Below are positions 1 through 7,322 of a stretch of 18,411 nucleotides of DNA, in pieces. The number at the start of each line of letters is the position of its first letter. Positions within the stretch are counted from its first letter, which is position 1. Source of the stretch: Anaerolineae bacterium (GTDB lineage: Bacteria; Chloroflexota; Anaerolineae; Anaerolineales; Villigracilaceae); NCBI GenBank assembly GCA_003524705.1, contig DQGV01000403.1, forward strand, positions 1 through 18,411. The letters are read 5' to 3'. Made by a program: the position numbers and the translations under genes. Below the pieces are notes generated by a model. The model was not told the origin of the DNA and did no database searches. It worked only from the letters and a program-made list of their open reading frames with translations.

Positions 1-1001
1 GTAAATTTTTCTGCGGCTAATTTTGTAGCGGCATCCCATGAAGCACGAGATAACTTTCCGTCTTTGCGAATCATTGGTTTGGTTAAGCGTTCTTTGCTTT
101 CAGCATAGTGATATGCAAAACGACCTTTATCACATAACCAAATTTCATTTACTTCTTCGTTTTGACGTGGCATGACACGTTTGACAACAATCTCGCCGCC
201 TGCTTTGGCTTCACGTCGCGTATTAAGCGTCGTGTTACACCCAACTGGACATTGTGTACATATTGAGGATTCAGCACTCAGTTCCCACGGTCGGGCACCG
301 AAGCGGAAATCAGCAGTCGTCAACGCACCCACTGGACAAATATCCGTTGTGTTGCCGGAGAAAATAGAATCAAAACCGGGGTCAGATAATGAAACGATTT
401 GAGTCGTGCGGCCGCGTTCATCGAAAGCGAGGACGGGTTCACCAGCAACTTCATCTTGAAAACGAATACAACGTGCGCATTGAATACATCGTTCGCGATC
501 GAGATAAATTAATTCACCCAATGGAACTTGCTTATCCATTTTCAATTTTTCATCATAGATGAAACGGCTCTTGCCCGGACCATGTGCCATGGTGAGGTTT
601 TGAAGCGGACATTCACCGCCTTTATCACACACCGGACAATCTAATGGATGTGAAGTGAGCAAAAATTCAACCGTGCTTTTTTGACCCACTGTTGCTTTTT
701 CGGTTTGTGTTTGCACAACCATGCCTTCAAAAACACGATTGGTACAAGCAGTTTCAAGTTTGGGGCGCATGGCAATTTTTGGTGCGCCATTTTCCATCAC
801 CACTTCTTTTGTTTTTGGGTCAACCATAGGTTGCCCCACTTCAACCAAACACATGCGGCACATACCGACGGGTTCTAGTTTGGGATGGTGACAAAAAACT
901 GGAATATCAATACCTGCCAACTTGGCGGCTTCAACGACCGTGTAATTTTCAGGTACAGCGATTGGCTTTCCGTTGATAGTTACATTAACTTGTTTCGTCA
1001 T
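1..1001 (-). CDS. nuoG: NADH-quinone oxidoreductase subunit G (N-terminal part)
   Basis: Large Fe-S subunit of complex I, in the peripheral arm, passing electrons from NuoF towards NuoB. About 333 codons are visible, and the gene continues past the left edge. In order they show a plant-type [2Fe-2S] domain (C37, C48, C51, C86), the His-Cys3 [4Fe-4S] motif (H118, C122, C125, C131), a [4Fe-4S] ferredoxin-type motif CIQCARC (C172, C175, C178) with its distant Cys in DICPVG (C222), and the start of a molybdopterin-oxidoreductase fold with CTQCPVGC (C248, C251, C255) and a later Cys near 290. That last set matches the extra N7 cluster present in some bacterial NuoG. The ATG lies 2 bp after the nuoF stop, so the genes are probably co-translated. 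The C-terminal two thirds cannot be judged. Confidence 0.96.
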   Translation of the reverse strand, partial: MTKQVNVTINGKPIAVPENYTVVEAAKLAGIDIPVFCHHPKLEPVGMCRMCLVEVGQPMVDPKTKEVVMENGAPKIAMRPKLETACTNRVFEGMVVQTQTEKATVGQKSTVEFLLTSHPLDCPVCDKGGECPLQNLTMAHGPGKSRFIYDEKLKMDKQVPLGELIYLDRERCIQCARCIRFQDEVAGEPVLAFDERGRTTQIVSLSDPGFDSIFSGNTTDICPVGALTTADFRFGARPWELSAESSICTQCPVGCNTTLNTRREAKAGGEIVVKRVMPRQNEEVNEIWLCDKGRFAYHYAESKERLTKPMIRKDGKLSRASWDAATKLAAEKF

Positions 1002-1003
1002 CT

Positions 1004-2245
1004 TTATGCTCGGTTAAAGTCTTTCGGGAATCGTTCGATACTGGTTACAACTGCCATAGTGGAAAAATCACCTAAGGCACATAAACATTTGCCTTGCATT
1101 TGCTTGGCTACATTTAATAACAGATCTGTATCTTCTTTATAGGAACCATTGGCATGACCCATGCGTTTGACAATGTTATTCATCCAATAGGTGCCTTCAC
1201 GGCAAGGTGTACATTTACCGCAAGATTCATGCTTGAAGAATTTAACTGTTTTGCTAATGACCCAATTCAAATCCACAGTGTCATCTAACACAATCACAGA
1301 GGCAGAACCTAAATCCGCACCCATGCCACGCACAGACGCATAATCTAATGGCGTATCTAACACTTTATCATTGACTGGAATTAAAGATGAAGATGCACCA
1401 GCAGGCATCAACGCTTTGACAGGTCTTCCGTCTTGTACGCCCATGCCATGTTCATAAATTAATTGTCTGAATGTAGAACCAAAAGGTAATTCATAATTAC
1501 CGGGTTTGCGAACACGACCCGATAATGAATAAATTTTTACACCAGCCGCATCCGCTGTACCGATACCTTTATACCAATCTGCTCCATTTGCCAAAATCAT
1601 TGGAACGTTTGCAAACGTCTCCACATTATTAATCACAGTGGGTTTGCCAAATAAACCAGCCACTGCCGGAAATGGCGGACGTGTACGAGGTTGTCCGCGT
1701 TTGCCTTCAAGCGATTCAAGCAAAGCAGTTTCTTCACCACAAATATATGCGCCCGCACCTAAATGCGTATAAATTCTTAATGAATAGTCAGTGCCAAATA
1801 ATTTATCGCCAAGAAAACCTGCTTCTTCCATCTCCGCAATTTGCTTATCCATGGCTTCGGCAATATCCCAAAACTCACCACGCAAATACACATACGCAAC
1901 ATTCGCACCAACTGCATACGATGCAATCGCTAAACCTTCCAAAAATTGGAAAGGATTCATTTCCATCAATTCACGGTCTTTGAATGTGCCGGGTTCAGAT
2001 TCATCCGCATTGGCAACCACATAATGGGGCCATTTATTTTTATCAATGAACGACCACTTCATACCGGTCGGAAAGCCCGCCCCACCACGACCACGCAAAC
2101 CAGAATTTTTAACTTCATCCGTCACTTGGCTTGGTTGCATTTTGGTGACTGCTTTTTTGAAAGCAGAAAAACCGCCGTTCTTTTTATAGACGTTGAATTT
2201 ATGTAAATCAGGAATATCTCGATGTCTTAATAAGATGTGACTCAT
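1004..2245 (-). CDS. nuoF: NADH-quinone oxidoreductase subunit F
   Basis: NADH-oxidising flavoprotein of complex I, binding NADH, FMN and the N3 [4Fe-4S] cluster. The 413 residues match the usual family length. The glycine-rich nucleotide/FMN motif GRGGAGFPTG is at 52-61 and GAYICGEETAL at about 165-175, followed by the conserved PPFPA and NNVET stretches. The cluster motif ESCGKCTPCREG gives C342, C345 and C348, with the fourth ligand C389 in LCALGD. The ATG overlaps the nuoE stop by 4 bp (ATGA), a translational-coupling arrangement, and nuoG begins 2 bp after its stop. Nothing looks broken. Confidence 0.98.
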   Translation of the reverse strand: MSHILLRHRDIPDLHKFNVYKKNGGFSAFKKAVTKMQPSQVTDEVKNSGLRGRGGAGFPTGMKWSFIDKNKWPHYVVANADESEPGTFKDRELMEMNPFQFLEGLAIASYAVGANVAYVYLRGEFWDIAEAMDKQIAEMEEAGFLGDKLFGTDYSLRIYTHLGAGAYICGEETALLESLEGKRGQPRTRPPFPAVAGLFGKPTVINNVETFANVPMILANGADWYKGIGTADAAGVKIYSLSGRVRKPGNYELPFGSTFRQLIYEHGMGVQDGRPVKALMPAGASSSLIPVNDKVLDTPLDYASVRGMGADLGSASVIVLDDTVDLNWVISKTVKFFKHESCGKCTPCREGTYWMNNIVKRMGHANGSYKEDTDLLLNVAKQMQGKCLCALGDFSTMAVVTSIERFPKDFNRA

Positions 2246-2751
2246 CGCTTCTCTCCTGCTTCAACTTGTTTCAGCGACTGAAGCCACTCATTCACTCGGT
2301 CAATCGTCATGTATTCGTGATATTTGATTCCATCCGGTCCTTGTGATTGGAACATTGGAGCCCTATCACATGCAGCGAGGCACATCACATGTTCAACAGT
2401 GACTAAACCATCAGCAGTTGTGCCGCCATCTTCAACATTTAGGTGTTCACAAACTTGTTTCATGAATTCATCCGCACCGCGTAAGGCACAAGGTAAATCG
2501 GTGCAAATTTGCATGCGATATTTGCCTTCTTTTTTCTCGTGATACAACGTATAAAAACCAACCACTGACCCAACTTCGGTTTCGGTTATGTCCAAAAGTT
2601 TTGCAATCTCTTGCATTGACTCTTTGCTGATATAGCCTTCATCTTTTTGTACGAGATGTAAAAGAGGCATCACTGCTGAACGTTTATGTTCAGGCGGATA
2701 TTTGGATAAAATTTGTTTTATTTCTTTAGCGTATTTTTTCTCAAGGCTCAT
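2242..2751 (-). CDS. nuoE: NADH-quinone oxidoreductase subunit E
   Basis: Small thioredoxin-fold [2Fe-2S] subunit (cluster N1a) that pairs with NuoF in the NADH-dehydrogenase module. It has 169 residues. An N-terminal helical bundle (about 1-75) contains the conserved VGFYTLY segment. It is followed by the cluster ligands C83 and C88 in CTDLPC and C124 and C128 in CLAAC, which is the C-x4-C / C-x3-C pattern of the family. The gene overlaps nuoD upstream and nuoF downstream by 4 bp each. Confidence 0.97.
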   Translation of the reverse strand: MSLEKKYAKEIKQILSKYPPEHKRSAVMPLLHLVQKDEGYISKESMQEIAKLLDITETEVGSVVGFYTLYHEKKEGKYRMQICTDLPCALRGADEFMKQVCEHLNVEDGGTTADGLVTVEHVMCLAACDRAPMFQSQGPDGIKYHEYMTIDRVNEWLQSLKQVEAGEKR

Positions 2752-3977
2752 CGGTCAATATCTCCGAGCACAATATCAATAGAAGCAAGGATAGCCACTA
2801 AATCTGCTACCAAGTGCCCTTTTGTGATTTCAGGCAAAACTGCTAAATTATCAAATGAAGGTGTGCGCATGTGCACGCGATAGGGTTTTGGTCCACCATC
2901 ACTTTCGAGGAAGACACCCAATTCTCCGCGTGGTGATTCAACTGCGTTATAAATCGAACCTTTGGGTGCGAGGAAACCTTCTGTCCATAATTTGAAATGA
3001 TGAATCAACGATTCCATGCTTACGCCGATTTCAGAACGTGGTGGCGGAACGAATTTACGATTCTCTGAACGAACTGGACCTAATGGTAATTTGTTCATTG
3101 CTTGTTCAATAATTTTCAATGACTCGCGCATCTCTTGAATGCGGACGATATAACGCGCGTATGTATCACAATCTTCTGAAACGGGAACATTGAAATCATA
3201 TTGTTCATAACCGAGATATGGGGTTGCTTTTCTTAAGTCCCAATTGACGCCTGATGCCCGAAGTGTAGGACCAGTTACCCCGTAGGAAAGAGCCGTCTTT
3301 TTATCTAAATAACCGATGCCAACTAAGCGGTCAATAAAAATTGGGTTACGAGTCATCAAACGTTCATATTCATCTACACGTTTATGAAAGAGTTGCACAA
3401 AATCACGCACAGCTTTTTCAAATTCAACAGGTACATCACGCCACAAACCACCAGGGCGGATGTAAGTGGTCATCATGCGTTGACCAGATACCATTTCAAA
3501 AATATCTAAAATTAATTCGCGTTCGCGGAAACAATAAAGGAATACGGACATTGCCGCGAGGTCGAGACCAAACGCGCCGAGCCAAACCAAATGTGAAGCG
3601 ATGCGTTGTAATTCAACAAGAACCACACGCAAGGCTTGCGCACGGACAGGCACATCTAAATCCACCAATTTTTCTACAGCCATCACATAAGCAAGATTAT
3701 TGCCCATGGTGTTCATGTAATCGAGACGGTCAGTCATCACCTCGGCTTTCTGATAGGTTTTGGCTTCCATATTTTTTTCGATGCCAGTGTGTAAATAACC
3801 AATATCAGAAATACAATTGACGACTGTTTCGCCATCTAACTCTAAAATTAAGCGCAACACACCATGTGTAGATGGATGTTGCGGACCCATATTAAGCAAC
3901 ATGGTTTCACCACGAATTGCACGTTCTGAAACCAGATGTTTGAATTGGTCTATGCTGACTTCTTGAATCTGCGTCAT
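2748..3977 (-). CDS. nuoD: NADH-quinone oxidoreductase subunit D
   Basis: 49-kDa-type subunit of complex I that forms the quinone pocket together with NuoB. The 409 residues are full length for the family. The conserved GPQHPSTHG loop at 31-39 carries the quinone-site His (H34, H38). It is followed by GYLHTGIEK and the TDRLDYMN segment, and the C-terminus ends in the conserved IVLGDIDR. The family derives from the [NiFe]-hydrogenase large subunit, and as expected no NiFe-binding cysteine pairs are seen. The start is 2 bp downstream of the nuoC stop, and the stop overlaps nuoE by 4 bp. Confidence 0.98.
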   Translation of the reverse strand: MTQIQEVSIDQFKHLVSERAIRGETMLLNMGPQHPSTHGVLRLILELDGETVVNCISDIGYLHTGIEKNMEAKTYQKAEVMTDRLDYMNTMGNNLAYVMAVEKLVDLDVPVRAQALRVVLVELQRIASHLVWLGAFGLDLAAMSVFLYCFRERELILDIFEMVSGQRMMTTYIRPGGLWRDVPVEFEKAVRDFVQLFHKRVDEYERLMTRNPIFIDRLVGIGYLDKKTALSYGVTGPTLRASGVNWDLRKATPYLGYEQYDFNVPVSEDCDTYARYIVRIQEMRESLKIIEQAMNKLPLGPVRSENRKFVPPPRSEIGVSMESLIHHFKLWTEGFLAPKGSIYNAVESPRGELGVFLESDGGPKPYRVHMRTPSFDNLAVLPEITKGHLVADLVAILASIDIVLGDIDR

Positions 3978-3979
3978 GC

Positions 3980-4492
3980 TTATTCCTTTGCGTACGGCTT
4001 GCGAATATCTATATCTTCAAAGTTAAACGTAAATTGTGGTTCTTCATAACCCAACGGAAAATCTTTTCGTAATGGATGACCTTCAGTACCTTCAGGCATT
4101 AAGATTCTGCGTGGGTCGGGATGATTTTCAAAATCAATACCGAACATATCCATCAATTCTCGTTCACGCCAATTACAAGTGTCATATACACTTACAGCCG
4201 TCGGCAATTTGGGATTATCACCATTGACTGGGACGCGTAATTGAATAAAAGCAATTTTTTCTAATGATGTCAATTGATAAATCACATGAAAACGCGGATT
4301 ATTTTGTGGGTAATAATCTACTGCTGTTAAGGCAGACAGTAATTCAAACGTATGTTTATCACGTAAAAGTTTTAGGGCATCCACAATTTGTTCTGGTTTT
4401 ACAAAACAATGCACTTCTCCACGATGTTCTTCGTAGGTGATGCTAAATTTTTCTTGTAAATCTTTTACGATAGGTTCTAGTTTTTTATCCAT
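3980..4492 (-). CDS. nuoC: NADH-quinone oxidoreductase subunit C
   Basis: 30-kDa-type subunit that braces the NuoB/NuoD interface and carries no cofactor. It has 170 residues, a stand-alone NuoC rather than a NuoCD fusion. The hallmark stretch from WRERELMDMFG to HPLRKDFPL (about residues 108-147) is intact. This gene has an unusual leader: the 47 bp between the nuoB stop and this ATG are occupied by a hairpin repeat. The G-rich distal edge of the repeat (GGGGAG on the minus strand, ending at 4501) lies 8 nt before the ATG, where a Shine-Dalgarno sequence would be expected. Confidence 0.97.
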   Translation of the reverse strand: MDKKLEPIVKDLQEKFSITYEEHRGEVHCFVKPEQIVDALKLLRDKHTFELLSALTAVDYYPQNNPRFHVIYQLTSLEKIAFIQLRVPVNGDNPKLPTAVSVYDTCNWRERELMDMFGIDFENHPDPRRILMPEGTEGHPLRKDFPLGYEEPQFTFNFEDIDIRKPYAKE

Positions 4493-4500
4493 TACTTACA

Positions 4501-4542
4501 CTCCCCCCTCTCCTTTTAGGAGAGGGGCTGGGGGTGAGGTTA
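4501..4542 (-). repeat. Hairpin repeat family A, copy 1 (nuoB-nuoC gap)
   Basis: On the minus strand this begins with the TAA stop of nuoB, continues through a C-rich stretch (CCTCACCCCCAG), and ends in a perfect 10-bp inverted repeat: CCCCTCTCCT at 4505-4514 and AGGAGAGGGG at 4518-4527 on the plus strand, 3-nt loop. A second copy lies at 7320-7363 in the ccm cluster. There is no T-run after the stem, so it does not look like a terminator. The G-rich arm is purine-rich and Shine-Dalgarno-like, so in RNA the stem would pair that arm away. Confidence 0.85.
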
Positions 4543-5025
4543 CGCAGTCGGCGCAGTCACTTTTTGAGCATTAACTTTTTCATACAAAGTGAGCACACCA
4601 TGAATCAACGCTTCTGGGCGCGGAGGGCATCCCGCCACATATACATCTACTGGAACAACTTCATCTACACCTTGGAAGATGGCATAGTTATTAAACACAC
4701 CACCACAAGATGCACAGTCACCCATTGCAATCACCCATTTTGGTTCAGGCATTTGGTCGTATAACAATCTCAAGACAGGACCCATTTTCTTTGAACAACG
4801 CCCTGCCACAATCATCAAATCAGATTGACGCGGACTCGCACGCATCAACTCCATACCGAAGCGGCTCATATCATAATCAGCGGCTTGTGCCGCCATCATC
4901 TCAATAGCACAACATGCCAAACCAAACAACATGGGCCACATCGCATTCGTGCGAGACCAATTTACAACCTGATCAAGCGTAGTTGTTACTACGCCCATAT
5001 TTCCAAGTTTTTGTTCTATTCCCAT
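4540..5025 (-). CDS. nuoB: NADH-quinone oxidoreductase subunit B
   Basis: Carries N2, the terminal [4Fe-4S] cluster that reduces quinone in complex I. It has 161 residues. The ligands are C38-C39 (the tandem pair in LACCAIEMM), C104 in MGDCASCGG and C133 in AGCPPRPEA. The spacings of 66 and 29 residues match those I recall for the Thermus Nqo6 ligands. The start overlaps the nuoA end by 10 bp. The C-terminal tail ends at a TAA that is also the first triplet of hairpin repeat family A, so the repeat may supply the stop codon. Confidence 0.97.
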   Translation of the reverse strand: MGIEQKLGNMGVVTTTLDQVVNWSRTNAMWPMLFGLACCAIEMMAAQAADYDMSRFGMELMRASPRQSDLMIVAGRCSKKMGPVLRLLYDQMPEPKWVIAMGDCASCGGVFNNYAIFQGVDEVVPVDVYVAGCPPRPEALIHGVLTLYEKVNAQKVTAPTA

Positions 5026-5372
5026 TCAAGGGCTCCTTTCTTCCACGCGTACACATAACCAATTAATAAAATAACGATAAAGATACCCATTTCAATTAAA
5101 CCAAACAAACCGAGTTGGCGAAACGCAATCGCCCACGGCAAAAAGAAAATCACTTCAATATCAAACAAGATGAATAAAACAGCAATCAAGTAAAAACGAA
5201 CGGGCATACGCCGCGTCCCTTCACCATACGGAACAATCCCCGATTCGTATGGGACATCTTTTGCCGCAGATTTTTTCTTCGGTCCAAACAACTCCCCCAA
5301 GCCGATAGCAATGAAAGCAATCAGAGTAGCAACTGCAATCATCACCCCAATGGCAATATATTCTAAAAGCAT
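5016..5372 (-). CDS. nuoA: NADH-quinone oxidoreductase subunit A
   Basis: Small membrane subunit of complex I at the junction of the membrane and peripheral arms. The 118 residues contain three hydrophobic segments (about 5-27, 60-80, 88-110). The conserved [15 protein letters not shown] loop and the [22 protein letters not shown] segment, with its acidic residues inside the membrane, are both present. An AGAGG sequence lies 5 nt before the ATG on the minus strand and fixes the start. This is the first gene of the nuo operon. The upstream spacer separates it from the divergent LysM gene. Confidence 0.96.
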   Translation of the reverse strand: MLLEYIAIGVMIAVATLIAFIAIGLGELFGPKKKSAAKDVPYESGIVPYGEGTRRMPVRFYLIAVLFILFDIEVIFFLPWAIAFRQLGLFGLIEMGIFIVILLIGYVYAWKKGALEWE

Positions 5373-5391
5373 GAAAACCTCTATGAATTTG

Positions 5392-5417
5392 CAAAAACTG
5401 ACGTGCTTCGCGTCAGT
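5392..5417 (-). terminator. Terminator-like hairpin in the nuo leader
   Basis: On the minus strand ACTGACG (5417-5411) pairs with CGTCAGT (5403-5397) across a 7-nt loop and is followed at once by TTTTT (5396-5392). That is the shape of an intrinsic terminator, but it lies only about 20 nt before the nuoA ATG, so if transcribed it could act as an attenuator. The best nearby -10-like box (5415-5420) overlaps the upstream arm. If that box is the real promoter, the transcript would start inside the stem, and the repeat would act as DNA instead. The stem is short. Confidence 0.35.
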
Positions 5418-5444
5418 ATATCACAAGGCTTACGAAAGTGCCAC
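5415..5444 (-). promoter_or_regulatory. Candidate nuo operon promoter
   Basis: On the minus strand a TATACT -10-like hexamer (5420-5415) is separated by 18 nt from GTGGCA (5444-5439), a 4/6 match to the -35 consensus. A short odd palindrome AAAGTG-C-CACTTT (5435-5447) overlaps the -35 element and could be an operator half-site pair. Both assignments rest on consensus matching alone. Confidence 0.3.
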
Positions 5445-5633
5445 TTTTCACAAGGGATTTTCTGAATAAATCCTCACACCCGCTTTAGATATGAACTCGC
5501 TTCTTCTTTAAGTTGAGAATTGCTTCTGAAACCCCAACATTTTCTTAACTTCAAACAAAGCTAATCCCCTAAATAATCCCGCAACTCCCTGCTCTTAGAT
5601 ATCTGCTACAGTCAACCTATTCAATATATCTTT

Positions 5634-5639
5634 TATAAT
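5634..5639 (+). promoter_or_regulatory. Consensus -10 box of a probably leaderless gene
   Basis: A perfect TATAAT ends 6 nt before the ATG of the LysM lipoprotein gene at 5646. Transcription normally starts 6-8 nt after the -10 box, so the mRNA would begin at or next to the A of the start codon. The intervening bases (CCCCTC) contain no Shine-Dalgarno sequence, which fits leaderless translation. No good -35 is visible 16-18 nt upstream. Confidence 0.5.
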
Positions 5640-5645
5640 CCCCTC

Positions 5646-6554
5646 ATGCAAAAAAAATTGTTATTTTGTGTTTTGCTTCTGGCTTCGTGTGCTTCGCCGA
5701 ACAACCCAACAACCGATGTCTCTCTGCAAGCATATCTCACCAGCACGCCTATATCTACAAACACGCCAAATATTTTAGTGGTCGAAACAACGCCCCTGCC
5801 AACCAACACGCCTCACATTTACATCGTGCAACAAGGTGACACGTTCAGTGAAATTGCAGAAGCATTCAACATTTCAATTTCAGATTTAAGAGCGGCGAAT
5901 CCAGATGTCAGCCCAAATACGATGTCTATCGGTGAGACGCTCATCATCCCAGACCCGTCTGCTATTTTCGCCGCCGCTTCAACTCCTACGCCTCTACCTG
6001 TTCCCATCACCCAAACAGTTTGCTACGCTGATTCATCCGCTGGGACGCATTGTTTTGCAGTCATTCAAAATAATACAGAAAACATTCTTGAAAATGTTTC
6101 AGTAAAATTTAATTTATTAGATGAAGCCAATAATGTCATCATAAGCGAAACCGCTTTCACCATTTTAGATATTATCCCTGCGAATTCATCTTTACCTGTT
6201 TATGTTTATTTTCCAAATATCAATGTAAAAGTAAATCCGCAAGTGCAATTGTTGAGTGCAATTCAAGGAAATTCAAGTAATTATCTCCCCGCCGTGATTC
6301 AAAACAGCATTGCGGAAATTACTGGCAAGTACGCCCAAGTGCGCGGACAAATTTTTCTGCCAGCAGAATCACAAACCGCAACCCAAGTATGGATTGCGGC
6401 TGTGGCGTATGACAAAAATGGAAATGTGGTTGGCGTTCGACGTTGGGAAGGCGGAGAAATCCAGCCGGGGGGTAGTATCAATTTTCAATTTAGCGTAGCA
6501 AGTTTAGGTCAAGATATTGAGGCGGTGGAGTTTTTCATCCAAGCAAAACCATAA
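5646..6554 (+). CDS. LysM-domain lipoprotein
   Basis: Secreted cell-envelope protein of 302 residues. A lipoprotein signal peptide ends in the lipobox LASC, so Cys15 would be lipidated. A Thr/Pro-rich linker (about 30-57) leads to one LysM domain (about 58-102, with YIVQQGDTFSEIAEAF and a final LIIPD), which binds N-acetylglucosamine polymers such as peptidoglycan. A second proline-rich linker is followed by two beta-rich segments (about 120-205 and 215-302) resembling FxLYD-type extracellular domains. No catalytic domain is visible, so the role is probably structural or scaffolding. There is no ribosome-binding site, and the start follows a TATAAT box by 6 nt. It is transcribed away from nuo and is not obviously linked in function to ccm. 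Confidence 0.85.
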   Translation: MQKKLLFCVLLLASCASPNNPTTDVSLQAYLTSTPISTNTPNILVVETTPLPTNTPHIYIVQQGDTFSEIAEAFNISISDLRAANPDVSPNTMSIGETLIIPDPSAIFAAASTPTPLPVPITQTVCYADSSAGTHCFAVIQNNTENILENVSVKFNLLDEANNVIISETAFTILDIIPANSSLPVYVYFPNINVKVNPQVQLLSAIQGNSSNYLPAVIQNSIAEITGKYAQVRGQIFLPAESQTATQVWIAAVAYDKNGNVVGVRRWEGGEIQPGGSINFQFSVASLGQDIEAVEFFIQAKP

Positions 6555-6560
6555 AAAATC

Positions 6561-6618
6561 TAGCCACAGAGACCTTTGAGTTTTTTTCTCATTAAACTCT
6601 GTGAACTCTGCGGCTAAT
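6561..6618 (+). repeat. Hairpin repeat family B, copy 1
   Basis: Outer arms TAGCCACAGAG (6561-6571) and CTCTGCGGCTA (6606-6616) are complementary apart from one wobble pair. The right end (TGAACTCTGCGGCTAAT) is almost identical to the copy at 10598-10664. It starts 6 nt after the LysM gene stop and lies 2 bp from the stop of the convergent small gene, so it could terminate transcription from both sides. It contains an internal T-run (6581-6587) inside the loop region. Confidence 0.8.
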
Positions 6619-6620
6619 GG

Positions 6621-6767
6621 CTAAAGTTTATCTTCTGTATCGCTTTTGCCTACATCTTTGCGGACAATGATTCCGATAATCGGAACGCCGATAACAAGCA
6701 AAAGCACGCCACAAAAACAAAGCAATGAAACAGTGAGTGAAAGTGGTGGACCTGTTTGTTCAATCAT
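6621..6767 (-). CDS. Small single-span membrane protein (48 aa), unknown function
   Basis: A 48-codon open frame on the minus strand: MIEQTGPPLSLTV, a hydrophobic span (about 10-35) with a Cys-Phe-Cys and two Gly-Val-Pro/Gly-Ile breaks, then a basic-acidic tail VRKDVGKSDTEDKL. Positive charges directly after the span suggest the C-terminus is cytoplasmic. Otherwise this 300-bp stretch between the LysM gene and ccmE holds only the repeat. A TATAGT box preceded by TG lies 6 nt before the ATG, again pointing to a leaderless transcript. I do not recognise the family. The strong membrane signature and clean ends argue that it is real, but it is short. It is divergent from ccmE. Confidence 0.55.
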   Translation of the reverse strand: MIEQTGPPLSLTVSLLCFCGVLLLVIGVPIIGIIVRKDVGKSDTEDKL

Positions 6768-6773
6768 CTTGGT

Positions 6774-6782
6774 ACTATAACA
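6774..6782 (-). promoter_or_regulatory. Extended -10 promoter of the small membrane gene
   Basis: On the minus strand TGTTATAGT fits the extended -10 pattern TGnTATAAT with one mismatch. The hexamer ends 6 nt before the ATG at 6767, the same geometry as the LysM gene. No -35 match or Shine-Dalgarno sequence is visible. Confidence 0.4.
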
Positions 6783-6854
6783 TAACTTGAACACTCACCC
6801 TTAATTAATCTCGCCGTGTAAAATAGGGGATGAAATATTTTTTCGGAGATGTAA

Positions 6855-7322
6855 ATGAAACCTAAATTTATTATCGGCTTTGGGATGATTTTAGCCGCAG
6901 TTGTTTTCTTGATTTTTACTTCTACTGCACAAAGCCAAGAACGCTTTATGACTGTAGACGAAATGTTGGCAGAGGGACCTGCTATTGTGGGAGATAGCAT
7001 TCGCATTACTGGCGCAGTGATTGGCGATACGATTCAATATGACCCTAATACGCTGACTTTGACTTTTGAAGTGGCGCATGCCCCAGCCGATTTTCAAGAA
7101 ATTGAAGAACAAGGTGGTTTGGCAAAAGTTTTATTTGATGCAGTTAATGACCCAACTCGTAATCGCGTGAAAATTATTTATATCGGTGTGAAACCAGATT
7201 TGTTACGCACCGAAGCACAAGCCATTATGGCGGGTACATTAAATGAAAACGGTGTTTTTCACGCAACTGAGTTGTTGTTGAAGTGTCCTACTCGTTATGA
7301 AGAGGCAATGCCTGAGAATTAA
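6855..7322 (+). CDS. ccmE: Cytochrome c maturation heme chaperone CcmE, Cys-type variant
   Basis: Membrane-anchored periplasmic chaperone that carries heme covalently from CcmABCD to the CcmF ligase. It has 155 residues: an N-terminal membrane anchor (about 4-24), then an OB-fold beta barrel. The C-terminal hallmark, classically LAKHDExY with heme bound to His, here reads LLLKCPTRYEE. C144 occupies the heme-binding His position and Y148 is retained, giving the CXXXY form known from Desulfovibrio and some archaea. A GGAG sequence at 6845-6848, 6 nt before the ATG, supports the start. It heads the ccm cluster, and its TAA is the first triplet of hairpin repeat A copy 2. Unlike many CXXXY systems, ccmH and a ccmG-like gene are present nearby. 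Confidence 0.93.
   Translation: MKPKFIIGFGMILAAVVFLIFTSTAQSQERFMTVDEMLAEGPAIVGDSIRITGAVIGDTIQYDPNTLTLTFEVAHAPADFQEIEEQGGLAKVLFDAVNDPTRNRVKIIYIGVKPDLLRTEAQAIMAGTLNENGVFHATELLLKCPTRYEEAMPEN

Larger units (their letters stand above)
5373..5645. other. Divergent intergenic spacer, nuoA / LysM lipoprotein
   Basis: A 273-bp non-coding spacer between divergent transcription units. I see no credible gene in it. The nuo-proximal end holds a small palindrome, a terminator-like hairpin and promoter-like hexamers, all listed separately. The LysM-proximal end holds a consensus -10 box. The middle, about 5450-5610, shows nothing I recognise. Confidence 0.7.

Noticed and set aside
3341..3820. 159-codon plus-strand open frame inside nuoD
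   Set aside because: It lies fully antisense to a complete, strongly conserved nuoD, has a low-complexity His/Gln/Asn-rich translation and no recognisable motif. The same applies to the plus-strand frames at 1672-1983 and 1946-2206 inside nuoF.
4501..4542. Family A hairpin as an intrinsic terminator inside the nuo operon
   Set aside because: No T-run follows the stem in the transcribed direction, and stopping there would cut off nuoC-G.
6830..6865. 11-codon upstream frame overlapping the ccmE start, preceded by TAAAAT and AGGGG
   Set aside because: It has the leaderless-like spacing, but it is so short that chance is the simplest explanation, and ccmE has its own well-placed GGAG.
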